DNA of 64,000 bases from Alteromonas macleodii ATCC 27126 (GTDB lineage: Bacteria; Pseudomonadota; Gammaproteobacteria; Enterobacterales; Alteromonadaceae), in the NCBI RefSeq assembly GCF_000172635.2, contig NC_018632.1:2418001-2482000 (forward strand), written 5' to 3'. The notes below the pieces were generated by a model. The model ran no database searches and had not been told where the DNA came from. It saw only the letters and a list, made by a program, of their open reading frames with translations. Shown one piece after another: positions 34,193 through 44,039 of this stretch (within the stretch, counting starts at the first letter, position 1; every line of letters starts with the position of its first letter). A program made the translations under genes and the position numbers.

Positions 34193-36658
34193 ATGAGAAG
34201 GACCAAAGCGCTCCTTGCATGTTCAATATTACCACTGTTTTTAATTGGCTGCTCGGATGACGACGACGATGTCGTACAAGAGCCCACACCCTCCCCGGAA
34301 TACGCAAACATTCGAGTTGTTCACGCAGCATCAGACGCACCAATGGTAAACATCACTGCTAACGACGCCATACTCAACGATCTTGAAAGCGTTGATTACC
34401 AAGTTGCTTCATCTCGCTTCGAAGTCGAGACAGGCATGTACGATATTGGTGTTACAGGCATTCTTCCAGGTGAAAACGCTGAAGTGCTGCAAGCTGACGT
34501 TACTTTAGAAGCTGACATGAACTACGATATTTTTGCCGTAGGTAATGTTGGCGATGAGTCGTTATCGCTTTTAACAGTGACCAGTATGGAAACCGCAGTT
34601 GACGCGGGTAATGCTCAAGTACAGATTGTACATGCAGCATCAATGGCTCCTATGGTTGATATTTATGTTACGGCACCAGATACAGATATCACTGCCGAGC
34701 AGCCGCTTGTTACTGCTGAATTTACTGACGCGACAGATTTGATTCAAGTACCCGCGGGCGATTATCAAATTCGTATTACACCGGCCGGTGAGACAACGGT
34801 TGTATACGACTCTGGTACGGTAAACCTTGCAGACGGTGCCGATTTGCTTATCGCTGCTACTAATAACGTAGGTACAGGCGATTCACCAGTAACATTACTG
34901 GCCGCGGACGGTGATGGAAGCTTCAAGATATGGGATGCAGAAGCAGGTGCTGCTATCCGCGTTGTGCACGGTATCAGCGACGCACCAGCGGTTGATGTTG
35001 TAGCAAATAACGAAATAGTATTGGTGGACGGAATACAGTTCCCGCGCACCACAGACTATTTGTCTGTTGCAGCCGGTGACTATCTCATTGACGTTGTAGC
35101 CGATAGCGACAACAGTGTTGTGGCAATTGACGATGCTGAGTTGACGCTAGAAGTAGGTATGTCTTATACCGCTATCGCAAACAACGTTTTGGCTGCACCA
35201 GAACTTGATGTGCTTGTTGATATGCCCCGCTCCGTAGCGACAGAAGCGAAAGTGCGTATTGTACATGCTTCACCTTCAGCAGGTAACGTCGATATTTATG
35301 TAACTGCAGATGGTGAAATTAATGCTGTCGACCCAGCATTTGCTGATATAGCATATGAAACAGGTGACTTGGTTGAAACTGGTTATGTAAGTCTTGCTGA
35401 AGGTGATTATGTGGTCACTGTTACACCAACAGGTACCAAAACAGTAGCGATAGAAACCGGCGTTTTAACGCTTGAGAATGGTGAGATTTACACTGCTATC
35501 GCACTAGATGGCGCGATGGAAGGTGATTTACCTCAATTAGCGTTGCTTGATGGCCTAGCACCACCTCCACCAGCTTTTAATGCTGACATGACTTACAATG
35601 TAAACTTAAGTGGGTCACAAGAAGTGCCTGCCGTAACTACTATGTCTATGGCAACTGCAGTGGTCGAAATTGACGAAGACTTACCGGCGTTTAGCGTAAG
35701 TGTTGACGTATCAGGCTTAACGGATGTTACTGGTGTACACGTACACGATGGCGGCATTGGTATGAATGGTCCGGTTGCTTTCCCACTGACTGATGCTGGT
35801 AATGGTACTTATGTTCTCGCTGAAACTAATATTTCACCTAGCAACTTAGACGCGCTGACTAGCGGTGAGTGGTATTTAAATGTTCACACTACCGCTAACC
35901 CTAACGGTGAAGTGCGTGGTCAGATTGTTCCCGACACAACTGCGGTAGTAACATTCTCACTAAGCGGCAGCCAAGAGGTACCAGCAGTTGACACCATGGC
36001 AATGGGGTCTGGCTATGCGCTCTTCGACACCACAAACAACAACGTTTCTCTTGTGGCGGTAACCACTATTGAAAATGCGACTATGGCGCACATTCATACT
36101 GGGTTTGCTGGTGAAAATGGTGACGTACTTGTAGGACTTGTGGAAAGTGAAAGCACCGCTGGCGTTTGGATGACAGACGGAAGCATAGCACTAGATGAAG
36201 CCACAGCTACGCAACTACTGGCAGGTGGTCATTATGTGAATGTGCATACAGCAGCTAATACTGGTGGTGAAATTCGCGGCCAAATCACGCCTGATAATAT
36301 TGAAGTGTACGGCATCATCGCAAACGGCCTACAAGAAGTGCCTGCAGTAACTACAACAGCAAGCGGCGCTGGTGCATTTACTTTGAATACATCTACAGGT
36401 GCACTGTCAGGCAGCGTTACCATTACCGGTATGACAGCAAACATGGCTCACATTCACGAGGGTGAAATGGGCGTAAATGGTGATGTTCTAATTGGACTTA
36501 CTGCCGGAACCAGCGGTATGTGGTCTGTGCCAGCTAATACTACGTTAACCGCTGAGCAAATGAATGTTATGGCAGACGGAGGTCTTTACACTAACTTCCA
36601 CTCAGATGCATTCCCAAGCGGTGAAATTCGTGGACAAATTACGCTAGGTTTTGACTAG
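34193..36658 (+). CDS. Lipoprotein of four DUF4397 and three CHRD domains
   Basis: 821 residues. The signal peptide ends in LIGC (cysteine 20) followed by an acidic stretch SDDDDD, so it is a surface or periplasmic lipoprotein. Four DUF4397 units (about 38-130, 141-245, 254-345, 352-450) each start with a VRVVHA/IVHAS-like motif. Three CHRD units (about 466-582, 585-702, 705-820) each show SGSQEVPAV or a variant, HIHxG and GEIRGQI. CHRD domains occur in chordin and in many bacterial secreted proteins with unclear roles. The mature protein is acidic and repetitive, suggesting a structural or adhesive role, by inference only. A terminator follows. Confidence 0.9.
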   Translation: MRRTKALLACSILPLFLIGCSDDDDDVVQEPTPSPEYANIRVVHAASDAPMVNITANDAILNDLESVDYQVASSRFEVETGMYDIGVTGILPGENAEVLQADVTLEADMNYDIFAVGNVGDESLSLLTVTSMETAVDAGNAQVQIVHAASMAPMVDIYVTAPDTDITAEQPLVTAEFTDATDLIQVPAGDYQIRITPAGETTVVYDSGTVNLADGADLLIAATNNVGTGDSPVTLLAADGDGSFKIWDAEAGAAIRVVHGISDAPAVDVVANNEIVLVDGIQFPRTTDYLSVAAGDYLIDVVADSDNSVVAIDDAELTLEVGMSYTAIANNVLAAPELDVLVDMPRSVATEAKVRIVHASPSAGNVDIYVTADGEINAVDPAFADIAYETGDLVETGYVSLAEGDYVVTVTPTGTKTVAIETGVLTLENGEIYTAIALDGAMEGDLPQLALLDGLAPPPPAFNADMTYNVNLSGSQEVPAVTTMSMATAVVEIDEDLPAFSVSVDVSGLTDVTGVHVHDGGIGMNGPVAFPLTDAGNGTYVLAETNISPSNLDALTSGEWYLNVHTTANPNGEVRGQIVPDTTAVVTFSLSGSQEVPAVDTMAMGSGYALFDTTNNNVSLVAVTTIENATMAHIHTGFAGENGDVLVGLVESESTAGVWMTDGSIALDEATATQLLAGGHYVNVHTAANTGGEIRGQITPDNIEVYGIIANGLQEVPAVTTTASGAGAFTLNTSTGALSGSVTITGMTANMAHIHEGEMGVNGDVLIGLTAGTSGMWSVPANTTLTAEQMNVMADGGLYTNFHSDAFPSGEIRGQITLGFD

Positions 36659-36715
36659 TAAAAAATTGCTAAACCCATTGTGTTTCAATTATATTGAGAC
36701 CCAATGAACCTAAAA

Positions 36716-36744
36716 TAAAAAAAGGGGCAAACGCCCCTTTTTTG
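36716..36744. terminator. Bidirectional terminator
   Basis: AAAAAAAGGGGC, loop AAAC, GCCCCTTTTTT, between the DUF4397/CHRD gene and the convergent PLP enzyme gene. Confidence 0.9.
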
Positions 36745-36768
36745 TGTTTCTCGACAAGAAGATTTTAT

Positions 36769-38010
36769 CTATATGGTATTTAGCGCCGTGTCGAAATCTG
36801 CAATCAGATCCTGAGTGTCTTCAATACCTACCGAAATACGCAGCATGGTATCGGAAATACCCATTAACTCACGCTCTTCTGCCGTGTTCTCAAAATAAAT
36901 AGTAGGCGCAACTGGTAGCGCTAAGGTGCGATTATCCCCTAAGTGCGTGGCGCAAATAACTAACTTCATTTCGTTTAAAAACGCCACTGGATCAGCACCG
37001 TCGATAAGGTCAAAACTCAAAATTGCGCCGTAGCCGTCGTTTAGGTATTCCCTTGCCATGAAATGCTGAGGGTGGTCGGCAAGACCTGGATAAAAGACTT
37101 TAGATACCTTGGGGTGATTATCTAGGAACGTCGCCAACTGCATAGCATTATGCTGACTTCGTGATAAACGTAAATCTAAGGTTTCCATGCCTAGGGCAAT
37201 GGCCGTCGCTGATTGCGGTGCCAATGTAGCGCCTAAATCGCGTAAACCTTTCTTTTTGATTTGTGTAATGCCCCACTGTGCAGTATCTGCAACCTGATAA
37301 GCCGGTTTTAGGTTACTAAACTTAGTCCAATCATAGTTACCCGTATCGATGACAGCACCACCTAAAACGTTACCGTGACCTGCAATGTATTTTGTCAGCG
37401 AGCAAAACACTAACGACGCTTTAACATCTTTAGCGTAAAAAACAGGGGGTGGCGTCATGGTGTTATCAACCATAAACAGCATGTGCTTCTCTTCGCAGAA
37501 TTGACCAATGGCGTGAAGGTCGGCCACCTGTGTCACAGGGTTAGCTACGGTTTCGGTGTAAACGCCTTTTGTGTTTGGCTGGTAAGCTTCTTTGACTTGC
37601 TGAATGTCGGTCACATCTGTGTAGGTAACCTGCACACCAAAATCTTTAATGGTTTCAAAAAAGCTTCGCGTATTACCAAATAGGTATTGGCTTACAATTA
37701 AATGGTCGCCGGCTTTGAGTAAAGCAAATAACGAGCTGCTTATCGCCGCCATTCCGGTTGAGTAACACAAAGTACCTACACCGCCTTCCAGATCATTAAG
37801 CATATTTTGCAATGCCGCCACAGAAGGTGACGATGAACGAGAATAAACATGAGCAGCTCGTTTACCTTGAAACGCATCGATGATGCCCTGCGCATCTTTA
37901 AACTCGAAAAGAACTGAATTAGACGTGCTGCTGTGAACACCACCATGTTCAGGCGTATTTAGCATGCGATCAGAATGAACCTGACGGGTTGTGAATCCCA
38001 ATTTTGTCAC
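36769..38010 (-). CDS. Cys/Met-metabolism PLP enzyme (cystathionine gamma-synthase family)
   Basis: 413 residues. The PLP lysine is in SLTKYIAGHGNVLGG; YSRSSSPSVAALQNMLNDLEGG and the cofactor aspartate segment MVDNTMTPPP are typical of the cystathionine gamma-synthase/beta-lyase/methionine gamma-lyase family. Members differ in whether they make or break C-S bonds and sequence alone does not settle this; the GDNRTLALPVAP region and overall form fit the group annotated cystathionine gamma-synthase family, often a lyase. Single-gene unit. No MetJ box was seen upstream. Confidence 0.88.
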   Translation of the reverse strand: MTKLGFTTRQVHSDRMLNTPEHGGVHSSTSNSVLFEFKDAQGIIDAFQGKRAAHVYSRSSSPSVAALQNMLNDLEGGVGTLCYSTGMAAISSSLFALLKAGDHLIVSQYLFGNTRSFFETIKDFGVQVTYTDVTDIQQVKEAYQPNTKGVYTETVANPVTQVADLHAIGQFCEEKHMLFMVDNTMTPPPVFYAKDVKASLVFCSLTKYIAGHGNVLGGAVIDTGNYDWTKFSNLKPAYQVADTAQWGITQIKKKGLRDLGATLAPQSATAIALGMETLDLRLSRSQHNAMQLATFLDNHPKVSKVFYPGLADHPQHFMAREYLNDGYGAILSFDLIDGADPVAFLNEMKLVICATHLGDNRTLALPVAPTIYFENTAEERELMGISDTMLRISVGIEDTQDLIADFDTALNTI

Positions 38011-38107
38011 GGGTGAAGCTCCGAAAATAGATGTTTGCGACCGAGCCGAGTGCGCACCAGTACTCTGAGTTGATACGGTTGCGTACTTACCACTTCAATA
38101 GAAATGA

Positions 38108-38743
38108 TTATGGCTTTGTAATGCAGTTTTTAGGATATTTTGCGCAAACATTATCATAAAACGTATAAATAGTTTGCATTTGTTCATCTATGTTAGTCAC
38201 TTTCTGAATAATTGGCCCCAACACAATCATCTTTCTGGCGTAGTCCAACCCAATGACTTGTATAGGAATTTCGGCTTCTCGTGCAATGTGCATAAAGCCT
38301 GTTTTCCATGGATAAATGGGGCTTCGCGTACCCTCTGGCGCTAACGCGAGTATTAATTGATCGGCTTCCTTTATCTTATTTGCTATAGACGTGACCACCC
38401 CATGCGCTTTACTTCTCTCTATAGGAATGCCGCCTAATCTTTTAACAATAGCGCCCAAAGGGGGCGCAAAGATGGTGTGCTTTCCGAAAAAATTAATGTT
38501 TAGCTTAAAGGAAAAAACCACGAACAAGCCAATAAAGAAGTCCCAGTTCGATGTATGCGGTGCTACCGCTAAAATGGCTTTTTTCTGATTGATTAGTTCA
38601 CCTTCTACACGCCAGCCCCTTTTTGTCAGCACCCACGCTGCGAACGACGACAACCAGTTGGGCCACTTGCGAGGAACATGCTCTCCAACGTTAACACTAT
38701 TGGCCCGTTGAGAGTGGGTTTGAGGGTGTGAGGTTTTTGTCAT
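38108..38743 (-). CDS. Lysophospholipid acyltransferase family protein (PlsC-like)
   Basis: 211 residues. The acyltransferase motif is H63-TSNW-D68 in APHTSNWDFF; the substrate loop is APEGTRSPIYPWKTGF. Family members add an acyl chain to a lysophosphatidic acid or similar lipid at the inner membrane. It is shorter than PlsC (about 245) and matches the small stand-alone LPLAT group with unknown acceptor. It lies 97 bases downstream of the PLP enzyme start region and is transcribed on the same strand, before that gene. Confidence 0.87.
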   Translation of the reverse strand: MTKTSHPQTHSQRANSVNVGEHVPRKWPNWLSSFAAWVLTKRGWRVEGELINQKKAILAVAPHTSNWDFFIGLFVVFSFKLNINFFGKHTIFAPPLGAIVKRLGGIPIERSKAHGVVTSIANKIKEADQLILALAPEGTRSPIYPWKTGFMHIAREAEIPIQVIGLDYARKMIVLGPIIQKVTNIDEQMQTIYTFYDNVCAKYPKNCITKP

Positions 38744-38984
38744 TATTATTATGCTCTGCTTAGTACACTTAGGTTATCTATTTGCTAATTTATTTTCTGA
38801 GGCTTCGAAGTGGAATGCCGTAACGAAAAGCGCTTTACTTTCCATATTGTACCCGCATATTAATTAACAGAGTAAAACGTTGGAGAGTGCGCAATTTGGC
38901 GAAGAGTAATCAAAATGGGTTTGTAACGCAATTGTTAACAATGCAGCGTTTTGAATTCTTAGAGAATATGGGCTTAATATAGCT

Positions 38985-39767
38985 ATGTGTATTTTATTTA
39001 TCGCAAACAATATGCGAGATGACTACCCGCTTATCATCGCTGCGAATCGGGATGAGTTTTACGCACGACCAACCGCGCCGTCTTCATTCTGGAAAAGCCA
39101 CCCGCATTTGCTCGCCGGACAAGACTTAGAAGCTAATGGAACCTGGATGGGTGTTACGCGTAACGGATATGTGGCGGCACTTACTAATGTAAGGGACCCA
39201 CACAACATCAATAAAAATGCGGTATCGCGAGGTGAATTAGTCGCCAACTGGCTGAAGCACGACTCAGTCGAAATGAAGTCTGTTGCACAATCACAATACT
39301 TGGCAACGCTAGAAAAAACGCGCCACCGATACAACGGCTACAACCTGTTATTCGGAGATATAAATTCGCTTAAGGTTTACAACAACGTAAACAATTCGAC
39401 CCACATTATCGACACTGGTGTCTACGGTTTGTCTAACGCGGATATTGCCACACCTTGGCCAAAAGTCACGCAGGGCGTTACCGCATTGAACAATTATGTC
39501 ACCAAACAAAACATCATTAATGATGAAGACTTATTTGATATTTTACGTTACGACAATAAAGCTGACGATGCCTTGTTACCCGACACGGGCGTAGGCTATG
39601 AGTGGGAAAAGGCGTTGTCTTCCATTTTTATTCAATCCGAAAAATACGGAACGCGTACCTCTACACTGCTATTAGTAGATAAAAACAATACGCTGACCTG
39701 GAAAGAACGACGCTTTTCAGACAAAGGCGAAGCACAAGAAACCCGCGCTTTTTCTTTTTCAATTTAG
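38985..39767 (+). CDS. NRDE/TANGO2-family protein
   Basis: 260 residues. It begins MCILFIANN with the invariant Cys2 and carries the defining AANRDEFYARPT motif, then NGTWMGVTRNGYVAALTNVRDP. This is the NRDE (TANGO2-like) family, with an Ntn-hydrolase-like N-terminal cysteine; its role is unsettled, with haem or lipid handling proposed in eukaryotes. Full length. No clear ribosome site precedes the ATG, so the transcript may be leaderless or weakly translated. Confidence 0.92.
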   Translation: MCILFIANNMRDDYPLIIAANRDEFYARPTAPSSFWKSHPHLLAGQDLEANGTWMGVTRNGYVAALTNVRDPHNINKNAVSRGELVANWLKHDSVEMKSVAQSQYLATLEKTRHRYNGYNLLFGDINSLKVYNNVNNSTHIIDTGVYGLSNADIATPWPKVTQGVTALNNYVTKQNIINDEDLFDILRYDNKADDALLPDTGVGYEWEKALSSIFIQSEKYGTRTSTLLLVDKNNTLTWKERRFSDKGEAQETRAFSFSI

Positions 39768-39914
39768 GGTGTTTTTGAAATGAAACTTTCGTTTACGTTT
39801 TCTTTCCTCGACTAATTGAAATATTTTCAACCTTTAGGGGTCGTTTTTTCTACCATCGGTGGCATAATGCCAGCCTGCTATCTTTTGCATACCAACGTAA
39901 CGTGAGGACATATC

Positions 39915-41105
39915 GTGTTTGAAGTATTACCCCATCTCGCCCCAGATCCAATTCTTGGCCTGTCAGCTGCTTTTCGTGAAGACACCAACCCAAACAAAAT
40001 CGATTTAGGTGTTGGCGTATATAAAGATGAGCAAGGTAATACCCCTATTCTTTCAAGTGTCGCAAAAGCGCAAAAAGTGCTTTTAGATACCGAAACTAGC
40101 AAAACCTACATCACGCCTCAGGGCAACCAAGGTTTTATCGACGGTATGTTGTCTTTGCTATTAGGTAAGACTAGCCCCGTTCTATTAGCAGACCGCGTTG
40201 CAGCGGTTCAAGCTCCAGGTGGTTGCGGTGCATTGCGTATTCTTTCAGAACTACTTGCCCGTTGTAACGACAACGCTAAAGTATGGGTAAGCGACCCAAC
40301 ATGGGCGAACCACATTCCACTTATCGGCTCTGCGGGTCTTAAAATCGAAACCTACCCGTACTTCGATAAAGCGTCAGCAAGCATTCGCTTTGACGCTATG
40401 ATGGAAACCCTTCGCAAAACTGAAAAAGGCGATATCGTTCTTCTACACGGTTGCTGTCACAACCCTACAGGTGCTGATCTTACTAATGCACAATGGGATG
40501 AAGTACTAGAAGTAGCGAAAGAGCGAGAATTCCTGCCTTTCATCGATGTGGCTTACCTAGGTTTTGGTGAAGGTTTAGAAGAAGACGCGTACGGCATGCG
40601 TTTGTTGGTAGAAAACCTACCAGAGGTTATCGTTGCAGCTTCTTGCTCCAAGAACTTTGGCCTTTATCGCGAACGTGTTGGTTTGGCTGCCATCATTACT
40701 GAAGATTCAGCAACCCGTAAAATTGCTCAGGGTCAAATTCAGTCAATCGCACGTGGCATCTACTCTATGCCACCGAGCTACGGCGGCGCGTTGGTAGACA
40801 TTATCCTAGCTGACGAAGCCCTTAACAACGAGTGGGTATCTGAAGTGAACGAAATGCGCGATCGCATGAAATCACTCCGTGCAATGCTAGTTCAAAACCT
40901 TCACGATAATGGCTCGCCTAAAGACTTTAGCTTCGTAAACGACCAAAAAGGTATGTTCTCGTTCTTGTGTATTACTCCAGAGCAAGTGCGCGAAGTGCGT
41001 GAAAAGCACAGTGTGTATTTTGTTGATTCTAGCCGCGTGAACATTGCGGGCATCAACCAAGAAAACGTAGAAACACTTGCTAAAGCATTGGTATCAGTGC
41101 TTTAA
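39915..41105 (+). CDS. Aromatic/aspartate aminotransferase (class I, TyrB/AspC type)
   Basis: 396 residues, as expected. It begins from a GTG with GAGGA six bases upstream. Features: PDPILGLSAAFREDTNPNKIDLGVGVYKD, LLHGCCHNPTGAD (cofactor-binding Asn), the PLP lysine in SCSKNFGLYRERVG, and the substrate-carboxylate arginine in SRVNIAGI. It transfers amino groups between aromatic or acidic amino acids and 2-oxoglutarate. The choice between TyrB and AspC is not certain from sequence. A clear terminator follows. Confidence 0.94.
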   Translation: MFEVLPHLAPDPILGLSAAFREDTNPNKIDLGVGVYKDEQGNTPILSSVAKAQKVLLDTETSKTYITPQGNQGFIDGMLSLLLGKTSPVLLADRVAAVQAPGGCGALRILSELLARCNDNAKVWVSDPTWANHIPLIGSAGLKIETYPYFDKASASIRFDAMMETLRKTEKGDIVLLHGCCHNPTGADLTNAQWDEVLEVAKEREFLPFIDVAYLGFGEGLEEDAYGMRLLVENLPEVIVAASCSKNFGLYRERVGLAAIITEDSATRKIAQGQIQSIARGIYSMPPSYGGALVDIILADEALNNEWVSEVNEMRDRMKSLRAMLVQNLHDNGSPKDFSFVNDQKGMFSFLCITPEQVREVREKHSVYFVDSSRVNIAGINQENVETLAKALVSVL

Positions 41106-41134
41106 GTACGAACTATTGATTCTTAAGATTCGAA

Positions 41135-41161
41135 AGGCAGGGTTCACACCCTGCCTTTTTT
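41135..41161 (+). terminator. Intrinsic terminator after the aminotransferase
   Basis: AGGCAGGG, loop TTCACA, CCCTGCCT followed by TTTTT, 30 bases past the stop. Confidence 0.92.
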
Positions 41162-41290
41162 ATTGCCTTCAAATTACCCGTCTTCCTATTTCTGCGATGA
41201 ACGCCCCAACCACGCTGTCAGTAGCGGTTAGTCACACTTTTTAACAAATTCACGCAGTGCGCTATACGCCTTTTAGTAGGGCAAGCCGGA

Positions 41291-41331
41291 TATAATCGTT
41301 ACACTGTAACAATGTTGACGTACACGTTAAC
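41291..41331. promoter_or_regulatory. Promoter/operator region of the S46 peptidase gene
   Basis: TATAAT at 41291-41296 is a perfect -10 but lacks a good -35. It is followed by the palindrome GTTACA-C-TGTAAC (41298-41310) and by GTTGACGT-AC-ACGTTAAC (41314-41331), whose 8-2-8 layout matches the two operators in front of the ETF-QO gene. Shared regulation is inferred. Confidence 0.55.
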
Positions 41332-41391
41332 TTGGTATTTATTACGACTGACTTATAACAATGAGATTAACGACAAGAACAAGGATCACCC

Positions 41392-43557
41392 ATGTCTAAA
41401 GTAAGTGTATTTTGTCTTTCTGCCGCGCTACTTGGCAGTGCAATGCAAGTAAATGCTAAGGAAGGCATGTTCACGCCAGAACAACTCCCTTCAATTGCCG
41501 GCGATTTAAAAGAAACAGGCTTAGCAATCCCTGCTAGTAGTATTAACGACCTAACCGCGTTTCCTATGGGCGCGATCGTTTCATTAGGTGGCTGTTCAGC
41601 ATCGTTTGTCTCTGACAAAGGCTTGGCCGTTACTAATCACCACTGTGCGCGCGGCTCTGTTCAATATAACAGCACCCCAGAAAACAACTATTTAAAAGAT
41701 GGTTTCCTAGCAAAAGAAATTGGTGAAGAACTGCCGGCCGCGCCGGGTACACGCATGTTCGTTACGGTCGATTTTTCTGATGTAACCGACAACGTCATTG
41801 GCGGCATCAGTGATGACGTTCAAGGCCGCGAGCGCTACGACCTCATTGAAGCAAACCGCAAAGCGTTAATTGCAGAGTGTGAGTCTGAAGCGGGCTTCCG
41901 CTGCTCTGTACCTTCGTTTTTCCAAGGCCTTGAGTATAAGCTAATTAAGCAAATGGAAATTCGTGACGTGCGCATTGCCTACGCGCCTGCTGATTCAATT
42001 GGTAAATACGGTGGTGATGTAGATAACTGGATGTGGCCTCGTCACACGGGCGACTTTTCTTTCTACCGAGCTTATGTGGGTAAAGACGGTAAACCTGCTG
42101 ATTACAGTGAAGAGAACGTGCCGTTTAAACCTGACCATTTCTTAAAAGTTTCGGCAGCTGGACTTGAAGACGGCGACTTTGTTATGGCAGCAGGCTACCC
42201 TGGCTCTACTAATCGCTATGCGCGTTTATCACAAGTGTCGTACACGTTTGATTGGTTATATCCCACTTACCTTGAACTGGTAGACGCGTGGATCAAGACT
42301 ATCGAAAGTGCATCTGAAAAAGGCAGCGATGCGCGTATCAAATACGAAGCATTGTTAGCGGGACTTAACAACTTCCACAAAAATACGTTGGGCCAGCTTT
42401 CAGGCGCTAAACGCGTTGGACTTGTTCCACGTCGCGCTGAGCGTGAAGAGCAACTAGCAGCATGGCTTGATAAAAACGGTAAAAGTGAAATGAAGCAAGC
42501 ACTTGCCGATCTTGATGCGGTTAGTGCTGAACAAATGCAAATGAACAAGCAAAACTTCTGGTACAACAACCTAAGTCGTGCACAACTCTTGTCGTCAGCT
42601 CAAACCCTTTATCGCAATGCCATCGAAAAAGAAAAGCCGGACGCAGAACGTGAATCTGGATTTCAGGAGCGCGATCAAATTCGCCTGAAAGAAGGCGTAG
42701 AGCGCATTGAGCGTCGCTTTGATCCGGTAGTTGATCAGGCCGTTTGGCAAAAAATGATTAGTATGTACCTTGAACAGCCTGAAGAAAACCGAGTAGCCGC
42801 GTTCGATAAAGCAGTAGGCATTGATAGTGATACTGACGGGAAAACACTTCACAAGAAGTTAAAGGCGTTTTACGACAAGACTTCATTGACTAACACTGAA
42901 GAACGTTTGAAATGGTTAACTGCAAGCCGCGCTGATTTCGAAAATAGCAACGACCCGTTCATTAAACTTGCGGTTGCCCTGTTCGATACCGAGATGGCTA
43001 TTGAAGATAAGAGCAAAACGCTAAGCGGTAAAGCTGCCGCGCTTCGCCCTAAATACATGAGTGCCATTATTGAGTGGCAAAAATCTTTGGGCAGCCTTGC
43101 TTATCCAGATGCAAACAGTACGCTGCGCGTCACTTACGGTAACGTAATGGGCGGCTCGCCAAAAGACGGTCTGATTTACGAGCCGTTCACTCGTCTTGAA
43201 GGTATTACTGAGAAAGACACAGGCGAGACACCTTTCGACTCTCCTAAAAAGCAGCTTACGCTTATTGAGGACAAGAAATACGGACCTTACAAACTAGACG
43301 CTATTAACAGCGTGCCGGTAAACTTCCTGACGGATTTAGATTCAACAGGCGGCAACTCAGGCTCAGCAACGCTCAACGCAAAAGCAGAGCTTATCGGCCT
43401 GTTGTTTGACGGTACATTCGAGAGTGTAAATTCTGATTGGGATTTTGACCCGAAAACAACCCGTACCATCCATGTAGATAGCCGCTACATGTTATGGGTA
43501 ATGGAATACGTTGACGGTGCAACAAACCTCATCGAAGAAATGACCATCGTTAAATAA
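41392..43557 (+). CDS. S46-family dipeptidyl-peptidase (DPP7/DPP11-like)
   Basis: 721 residues with a signal peptide (FCLSAALLGSAMQVNA), so periplasmic. Catalytic His is in GLAVTNHHCARG, Asp in the segment DVDNWMWPRHTGDFSFYR, and Ser in GGNSGSATLN, the S46 chymotrypsin-like triad. It removes dipeptides from the N-terminus of peptides; DPP7 prefers hydrophobic P1 residues and DPP11 acidic ones, which I cannot decide here. AAGGA precedes the ATG. A promoter/operator region with a palindrome like those in front of ETF-QO lies about 60-100 bases upstream. Confidence 0.92.
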   Translation: MSKVSVFCLSAALLGSAMQVNAKEGMFTPEQLPSIAGDLKETGLAIPASSINDLTAFPMGAIVSLGGCSASFVSDKGLAVTNHHCARGSVQYNSTPENNYLKDGFLAKEIGEELPAAPGTRMFVTVDFSDVTDNVIGGISDDVQGRERYDLIEANRKALIAECESEAGFRCSVPSFFQGLEYKLIKQMEIRDVRIAYAPADSIGKYGGDVDNWMWPRHTGDFSFYRAYVGKDGKPADYSEENVPFKPDHFLKVSAAGLEDGDFVMAAGYPGSTNRYARLSQVSYTFDWLYPTYLELVDAWIKTIESASEKGSDARIKYEALLAGLNNFHKNTLGQLSGAKRVGLVPRRAEREEQLAAWLDKNGKSEMKQALADLDAVSAEQMQMNKQNFWYNNLSRAQLLSSAQTLYRNAIEKEKPDAERESGFQERDQIRLKEGVERIERRFDPVVDQAVWQKMISMYLEQPEENRVAAFDKAVGIDSDTDGKTLHKKLKAFYDKTSLTNTEERLKWLTASRADFENSNDPFIKLAVALFDTEMAIEDKSKTLSGKAAALRPKYMSAIIEWQKSLGSLAYPDANSTLRVTYGNVMGGSPKDGLIYEPFTRLEGITEKDTGETPFDSPKKQLTLIEDKKYGPYKLDAINSVPVNFLTDLDSTGGNSGSATLNAKAELIGLLFDGTFESVNSDWDFDPKTTRTIHVDSRYMLWVMEYVDGATNLIEEMTIVK

Positions 43558-43567
43558 CCACCAAATA

Positions 43568-44034
43568 ATGGGGTTGGAGTACTTTTCTGCCCCATAAAAA
43601 AGCAAAAATGGGGGCAGAGTACATTTTCCCCCTAATGCCTTCCGGTAAAAAGGAGAGCGTTATGAGGTTACTAATAAGGCTTATTAGTTTAGCCGTGGCT
43701 GCGTACTCGTGTTATAGCGGAGCTATAACCGGTGAATGGAAAGCATCTATCGCTATTATTTCGCTATGTGCGTTGATGTTCCTAATTACGTTTATTTCCA
43801 AGACTCGCGGCGGTACGCCAGGCTCTCAAAGCGATGGCGCCTCAGCGATATACACACCAAGCAGCAGCTCAAGCTCATCTTGCAGCAGTGATGGCGGTGG
43901 TGGAGATTGCTAAAACCCAATGGGGTCAGAGTACTTTTTTCAGTATTTAAAGTACTCTGACCCCATTATTTTCGCTGATCAGATCGCGCTATAGAAATGT
44001 ACTCTGACCCCAAAATTAATGTACTCTGACCCCA
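43568..44034. repeat. Six GTACTCTGACCCCA-type repeats around a small gene
   Basis: The motif occurs as TGGGGTTGGAGTAC (43568-43581), TGGGGGCAGAGTAC (43609-43622) and ATGGGGTCAGAGTAC (43920-43934), and inverted as GTACTCTGACCCCAT (43952-43966), GTACTCTGACCCCA (43999-44012) and again at 44021-44034. The pair 43920/43952 forms a 15-base perfect hairpin stem. They resemble REP-type elements spread by RAYT transposases; no transposase is in the window. Confidence 0.8.
43662..43913 (+). CDS. Small membrane protein with Ser/Gly-rich tail
   Basis: 83 residues from ATG 43662 with AGGAG eight bases upstream; an upstream in-frame start at 43608 would read through a repeat. Two hydrophobic helices (about 5-20 and 27-44) and a low-complexity tail of serines, glycines and cysteines (SSSSSSSCSSDGGGGDC). 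Cys-Gly-rich ends of this kind occur in many small membrane proteins of unknown role. It is bracketed on both sides by repeats and may have arrived with them. Confidence 0.6.
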   Translation: MRLLIRLISLAVAAYSCYSGAITGEWKASIAIISLCALMFLITFISKTRGGTPGSQSDGASAIYTPSSSSSSSCSSDGGGGDC

Positions 44035-44039
44035 ATATT

